The notes below the pieces were generated by a model, which made no database searches, was not told the DNA's origin, and saw only the letters and a list, made by a program, of their open reading frames with translations. A stretch of 27,715 nt of DNA, from assembly GCA_031394045.1 (NCBI GenBank), contig JANMWN010000076.1, forward strand, positions 1-27,715, in the 5' to 3' direction. This DNA is from JANYIP01 sp031394045. Its GTDB lineage: Bacteria > Actinomycetota > Actinomycetes > Prado026. Below, piece after piece: positions 25,027 through 27,715 of the stretch (within the stretch, counting starts at the first letter, position 1; each line of letters opens with the position of its first letter). A program made the translations under genes and the position numbers.

Positions 25027-25100
25027 GTGGTGCTGGTCGTTGCGGTGGTGCTGGTCGTTGCGGTGGTACGGGTACTTGCGGGTACTTGCGGGTACTTGCG
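25027..25100 (-). repeat. Tandem repeats in the rpsO-pnp leader
   Basis: Reading the plus strand, two exact 18-bp units gtggtgctggtcgttgcg (25027-25044, 25045-25062) are followed by a diverged third unit (25063-25080). Three exact 10-bp units ggtacttgcg (25071-25080, 25081-25090, 25091-25100) then overlap it. On the transcribed minus strand this gives a C/A-rich, G-poor, probably unstructured leader (units CGCAAGTACC) just upstream of pnp. No long hairpin like the E. coli pnp leader RNase III site is present here. Confidence 0.85.
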
Positions 25101-25115
25101 GGTGCTGCACAAGAA

Positions 25116-25143
25116 GGGAGCGGCTCCCGGAGGAACCGCTCCC
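25116..25143 (-). terminator. Hairpin after rpsO (attenuator or processing site)
   Basis: An 8-bp perfect stem GGGAGCGG/CCGCTCCC, extended by one mismatch and three more pairs around a four-base loop, begins 9 nt after the rpsO stop. On the minus strand it is followed by TTCTTGTG, a weak U-rich tract. It could be a partial terminator letting some transcripts into pnp, or a 3'-end/processing structure, as rpsO-pnp junctions are in other bacteria. Confidence 0.65.
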
Positions 25144-25152
25144 GACATGGTG

Positions 25153-25422
25153 CTAGCGACGCAGACCGAGGCGCTCGATGAGGCTCCGGTAGCGCGAGAT
25201 GTCCTTGGCCTGGAGGTACTGCAGCAGCCGGCGGCGCTGGCCAACGAGCAGGAGCAGGCCACGACGTGAGTGGTGGTCGTGCTTGTGCGTCTTGAGGTGC
25301 TCGGTCAGGTCCTGGATGCGCTTGGTCAGCATCGCGACCTGGACCTCGGGAGAGCCGGTGTCGGTCTCGCCGGTCCCGTACTCGGAGATGATCTGCTTCT
25401 TGACGGCGCTCTCAAGCGGCAC
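25153..25422 (-). CDS. rpsO: 30S ribosomal protein S15
   Basis: 89 residues, exactly the usual S15 length. Hallmarks are KKQIISEYGTGETDTGSPEVQVA, LTEHLKTHKHDHHSRRGLLLLVGQRRRLLQYL and the end SRYRSLIERLGLRR. It binds the 16S rRNA three-way junction early in 30S assembly. The start is GTG 25422 with a GGGAG site at 25427-25431; an apparent longer frame upstream runs back into ribF in another frame and is not real. S15 autoregulates its own translation in several bacteria; whether the leader here does is unknown. Confidence 0.97.
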   Translation of the reverse strand: MPLESAVKKQIISEYGTGETDTGSPEVQVAMLTKRIQDLTEHLKTHKHDHHSRRGLLLLVGQRRRLLQYLQAKDISRYRSLIERLGLRR

Positions 25423-25528
25423 GTTGCTCCCTTTGTGTCGTTGCGCGGCGCGCCGGGGCTTGTTCTCCCGGGCTCTCTGAGTTTCACAGCAGCACTGCGA
25501 ATCCGCGGCCGATCGGACGGCAGTTCGA

Positions 25529-25534
25529 AGGATA
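25529..25534 (-). promoter_or_regulatory. Possible extended -10 promoter for rpsO
   Basis: On the minus strand TGGTATCCT offers a -10 hexamer TATCCT with a TGN extension, just past the ribF stop at 25550. The implied leader before rpsO would be about 100 nt, room for S15 autoregulation. The -35 (near the ribF 3' end) is poor. This fits rpsO being expressed more strongly than ribF, but it is only a consensus match. Confidence 0.4.
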
Positions 25535-25549
25535 CCAGCGGTCGCGGGC

Positions 25550-26536
25550 TCAGCCGACCTGCGCCCGCGCGGTGGCGACGTCGGCGGACATCTGGACAAG
25601 CAAGGCGTCCACCGAGTCGAAGCGCTCCGTGGCCCGCAGGCGGTGCGCGAACTCCACGGCCACCTGCTCGCCGTACAGGTCGAGGCCGGTGCGGTCGAGC
25701 ACGTACGCCTCGACCCGGCGCTCCGCCCCGTCGAAGGTCGGGTTCGTGCCGACCGAGACCGCTGCGGGCAGCCGCTCGCCGTCGGCCCGCACCAGCCAGC
25801 CCGAGTAGACCCCGTCGGCCGGCACGGCGGCGTCGGCGGCCGCCGCGACGTTGGCGGTCGGGTAGCCCAGCTCGCGGCCGCGTTGGTCACCGTGCACGAC
25901 CTCGCCCTCGACCCGGTGCGGCCGGCCAAGGATCTGGGCGGCCGTGGCCACGTCTCCCTCGAGCACGCACCTGCGTACCCGGGTGGAGGACCAGACCGGC
26001 GCATCGGGCGCATCCGGCCTAGAGGTACGGCCCACGAGCCCGACCACCTCGACCGTGAAGCCGTACTTAAGCCCGAGCTCGGCCAGGGTCTGGACGGTGC
26101 CCGCGGCGCGGTGGCCGAAGCGGAAGTTCGCGCCGATCACGACGGTCTGCGCGTGCAGCCGACCGACCAGGACGTCGCGAACGAAGTCCTCAGCAGAGAG
26201 CTGGGAGAGCTCGTGGGTGAACGGCAGCACGACGACGGCGTCGGCACCGGCCGCACGCAGCAGCACGGTGCGGTGGGCGACGGTGGACAGCAGCGGCAAC
26301 TTCGAGTCCGGGCGGACGACTGAGCCAGGGTGCGGGTCGAACGTGAGCACCACGCACGGGAGCCCGGCGGAGGCTGCGACGGCCGCCGCGCGGGCCATGA
26401 TCACCTGGTGGCCGCGGTGGACGCCGTCGAAGACCCCGACCGTCACGACCGCAGCTCCAGCGCCGGCCCCCGCTGCGCGTGCGTCGACGTCTGTGCCGTC
26501 GTCGGCAGTCACGTCAGGGCGTCCGGGCACGGCCAT
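25550..26536 (-). CDS. ribF: Bifunctional riboflavin kinase / FAD synthetase
   Basis: 328 residues. The N-terminal FAD synthetase (FMN adenylyltransferase) domain has GVFDGVHRGH at 34-43, FDPHPGSVV at 66-74 and GANFRFGHRAAGT. The C-terminal flavokinase domain has GRELGYPTANV, GVYSGWL and FDGAERRVEAYVLD. It converts riboflavin to FMN and then FAD in the cytoplasm. ATG 26536 is chosen; the frame runs further upstream only through the palindromic repeat. The first 30 residues (AVPGRPDVTADDGT...AAGAGAGA) do not resemble the usual W-R-G-rich N-terminus of actinomycete RibF, so this end is divergent. Gap to truB is about 97 nt and is mostly repeat. Confidence 0.94.
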   Translation of the reverse strand: MAVPGRPDVTADDGTDVDARAAGAGAGAAVVTVGVFDGVHRGHQVIMARAAAVAASAGLPCVVLTFDPHPGSVVRPDSKLPLLSTVAHRTVLLRAAGADAVVVLPFTHELSQLSAEDFVRDVLVGRLHAQTVVIGANFRFGHRAAGTVQTLAELGLKYGFTVEVVGLVGRTSRPDAPDAPVWSSTRVRRCVLEGDVATAAQILGRPHRVEGEVVHGDQRGRELGYPTANVAAAADAAVPADGVYSGWLVRADGERLPAAVSVGTNPTFDGAERRVEAYVLDRTGLDLYGEQVAVEFAHRLRATERFDSVDALLVQMSADVATARAQVG

Positions 26537-26588
26537 ATCCTGCCCGATCCCAGCCGTTCCTTCCGACGCGCCCTCCAGACTCGATCGT

Positions 26589-26651
26589 GAGTCGATCTTG
26601 AGAGATAACGGGGCGACACGCCGATGCGACCAGTTATCTCTCAAGATCGTC
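26589..26651. repeat. Palindromic intergenic repeat element, copy B
   Basis: A perfect 17-nt inverted repeat (26593-26609 and 26633-26649; core CGATCTTGAGAGATAAC) flanks a 23-nt centre containing CGACACGCCG. Aligned with the reverse complement of the copy at 13701-13765 it matches at about 54 of 63 positions. An extra partial arm (cgatcgtgag) lies on its left at 26582-26591. The right arm overlaps the end of truB and contains its TAA stop (26634-26636). Confidence 0.87.
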
Positions 26652-27608
26652 GGGGGGAAACACGACCAGGGAGCGCAGCAGCCCCTCCTTGGGAGACATC
26701 AGCGCGAGGACCGCACCGTCGGGACCGAACACGCCGTACACGCTGGCCCCGCCCGAACCGCCGGACGGGGCAGCTGCGGCGCCGGCCGGCAGCGGCAGCG
26801 GGTGGCCGTGGCCGACCCCGCTGGCCACCTCGGCGTCGACGTCGACCCGTTGGAACGCCGCCGCGACCGCCGCACCCAGGGGTACGAGCGGCAGCGGCTG
26901 GCCGCTCTCGACGCGTTCGGCCAGCTCCGCCAGGGTGGTCGCCTGAGCAAGGTCATAGGAGCCGACCCGGGTACGCCGGAGCGCGGTGAGGTGACCGCCG
27001 ACGCCGAGCGCCGCCCCCAGGTCACGGGCGAGCGCGCGGATGTACGTACCGCTCGTGCAAGTGACCCGGACGTCGAGGTCGAGCAGGTCCGGCAGGTCCG
27101 GTGACGGCCGTCGCAGCTCGACCAGGTCGAGCACCGAGACGGTGACGGTACGCGCGGCGAGCTCGACCTGCTCCCCTGCGCGGACCCGTGCGTAGGACCG
27201 CTTGCCGTCCACCTTGATGGCCGACACCGCCGACGGCACCTGCGCGATCGTGCCGGTGAGCCGGGCCAGCCCCGCGCGGACATCGGCCTCGCTCACCTGC
27301 GCCGCCGAGGCGCCGCCGGTCACCTCACCGTCGGCGTCGTCGGTGACGGTCGACCGGCCGAGCCGGATCGTCGCGGCGTAGTCCTTGTCGCCCAGGGCGA
27401 GGTGCCCGAGCAGCTTGGTGCCCTTGTCGAGGCCGAGCACCAGAATGCCCGTCGCGGCCGGGTCAAGGGTGCCGGCGTGCCCGACCCTGCGGGTCCCCGC
27501 CAGTCGCCGGACCCTGGCCACGACGTCGTGCGAGGTGAGTCCGGCCGGCTTGTCGACGACGAGGAGGCCGGACCCGTAGGGCCCGGCGCCGGCCGGGCCG
27601 CGGCTCAC
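26634..27608 (-). CDS. truB: tRNA pseudouridine-55 synthase
   Basis: 324 residues. The catalytic motif GHAGTLDPAATG places the nucleophile at Asp49, with DKPAGLTSHDVV before it, SAIKVDGKRSYARVRAG in the middle and CTSGTYIRALARDLG after it. It makes pseudouridine 55 in the T loop of tRNAs. GTG 27608 overlaps the preceding stop (GTGA), so it is coupled to the upstream gene. A Gly/Ala/Ser-rich stretch (about 278-293) precedes the C-terminal PUA-like part. The last five codons and the TAA stop lie inside palindromic repeat copy B, so the natural C-terminus may have been altered by insertion of that element. Confidence 0.95.
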   Translation of the reverse strand: MSRGPAGAGPYGSGLLVVDKPAGLTSHDVVARVRRLAGTRRVGHAGTLDPAATGILVLGLDKGTKLLGHLALGDKDYAATIRLGRSTVTDDADGEVTGGASAAQVSEADVRAGLARLTGTIAQVPSAVSAIKVDGKRSYARVRAGEQVELAARTVTVSVLDLVELRRPSPDLPDLLDLDVRVTCTSGTYIRALARDLGAALGVGGHLTALRRTRVGSYDLAQATTLAELAERVESGQPLPLVPLGAAVAAAFQRVDVDAEVASGVGHGHPLPLPAGAAAAPSGGSGGASVYGVFGPDGAVLALMSPKEGLLRSLVVFPPDDLER

Positions 27609-27715
27609 TCCCGCGGCGCCGCGCCGGCCGCGCCGCCCGCTGTGCCTTCGGCAGCGTCGTCGGCTTCGGCAGCGTCGGCGGCGGCGTCGGCTTCGTCGGC
27701 TTCGTCGGCTTCGTC
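27605..27715 (-). CDS. rbfA: 3' end of the gene before truB, probably rbfA (ribosome-binding factor A)
   Basis: Only the last 36 codons are in the window, running off the right edge. The frame is open to the TGA at 27605-27607, which overlaps the truB GTG start. It encodes an acidic Ala/Asp/Glu tail with repeated DEA units, then GTAGGAAGAAPRE. No catalytic or fold-bearing part is visible. The name rests on position alone: rbfA precedes truB in most actinomycetes, and their RbfA proteins often end in such acidic tails. Confidence 0.6.
   Translation of the reverse strand, partial: DEADEADEADAAADAAEADDAAEGTAGGAAGAAPRE

Noticed and set aside
24901..25110. Small minus-strand open frame across the rpsO-pnp repeats
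   Set aside because: Encodes only the tandem repeat (HRNDQHH units) and then runs out of frame into the pnp start; no ribosome-binding site. Best seen as leader RNA.
26537..26644. Extended ribF start inside the palindromic element
   Set aside because: A similar translated stretch (LSLKIDSRS) occurs beside copy A, where no gene uses it. It is a by-product of the repeat, not a conserved protein end.
1..27715. CRISPR arrays, tRNA or rRNA genes, insertion sequences, prophage, toxin-antitoxin or defence genes
   Set aside because: No regularly spaced repeats with unique spacers, no cloverleaf or rRNA sequence, no transposase or integrase motifs, and no known defence domains in any credible reading frame.

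Overview
This is a very GC-rich bacterial window (third codon positions almost all G or C, frequent GTG starts, many ATGA/GTGA stop-start overlaps). Gene content and order fit an actinomycete (Actinomycetota): rbfA-truB-ribF-rpsO-pnp-M16 peptidase-dapB, then thyX-dapA-rnj-ftsK-rodZ-like-rimO-pgsA-cinA-clgR, then nei and lhr. From memory, Streptomyces and relatives carry this backbone in much the same order. I cannot place the organism more precisely.

Layout. (1) 47-5576, plus strand: the giant helicase Lhr and a Nei-type DNA glycosylase, a repair pair 13 nt apart. (2) 5530-10841, minus strand: a TetR regulator whose 3' end overlaps nei antiparallel, the Clp-gene regulator ClgR, CinA, PgsA, RimO and a RodZ-like membrane HTH protein; rimO-pgsA-cinA are tightly coupled. 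(3) 10950-17183, minus strand: FtsK, RNase J, DapA and ThyX. (4) 17245-20143, plus strand: a five-gene block (GNAT acetyltransferase, DUF2461 protein, AzlC and AzlD amino-acid exporter subunits, PH-domain membrane protein) that splits the otherwise collinear minus-strand backbone. (5) 20140-27715, minus strand: a DUF309 protein, DapB, M16 peptidase, PNPase, ribosomal protein S15, RibF, TruB and the acidic tail of a gene in the rbfA position.

Themes. RNA processing and ribosome maturation (RNase J, PNPase, S15, TruB, RimO, probable RbfA), lysine/diaminopimelate synthesis (DapA, DapB), thymidylate and flavin cofactor supply (ThyX uses FAD made by RibF), division and envelope (FtsK, RodZ-like, PgsA), and DNA repair (Lhr, Nei). 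All complete genes look intact.

The most unusual non-coding structure is a roughly 63-bp palindromic element present twice, in opposite orientation, at 13701-13765 and 26589-26651. Each copy lies at the 3' end of a minus-strand gene, and the second supplies the last codons and stop codon of truB. Other non-coding structure worth attention is a tandem-repeat leader between rpsO and pnp, and a 9-nt periodic repeat just before ftsK. I see no CRISPR array, tRNA, rRNA, insertion sequence, prophage or defence system, and no strong candidate for an undescribed multi-gene system.
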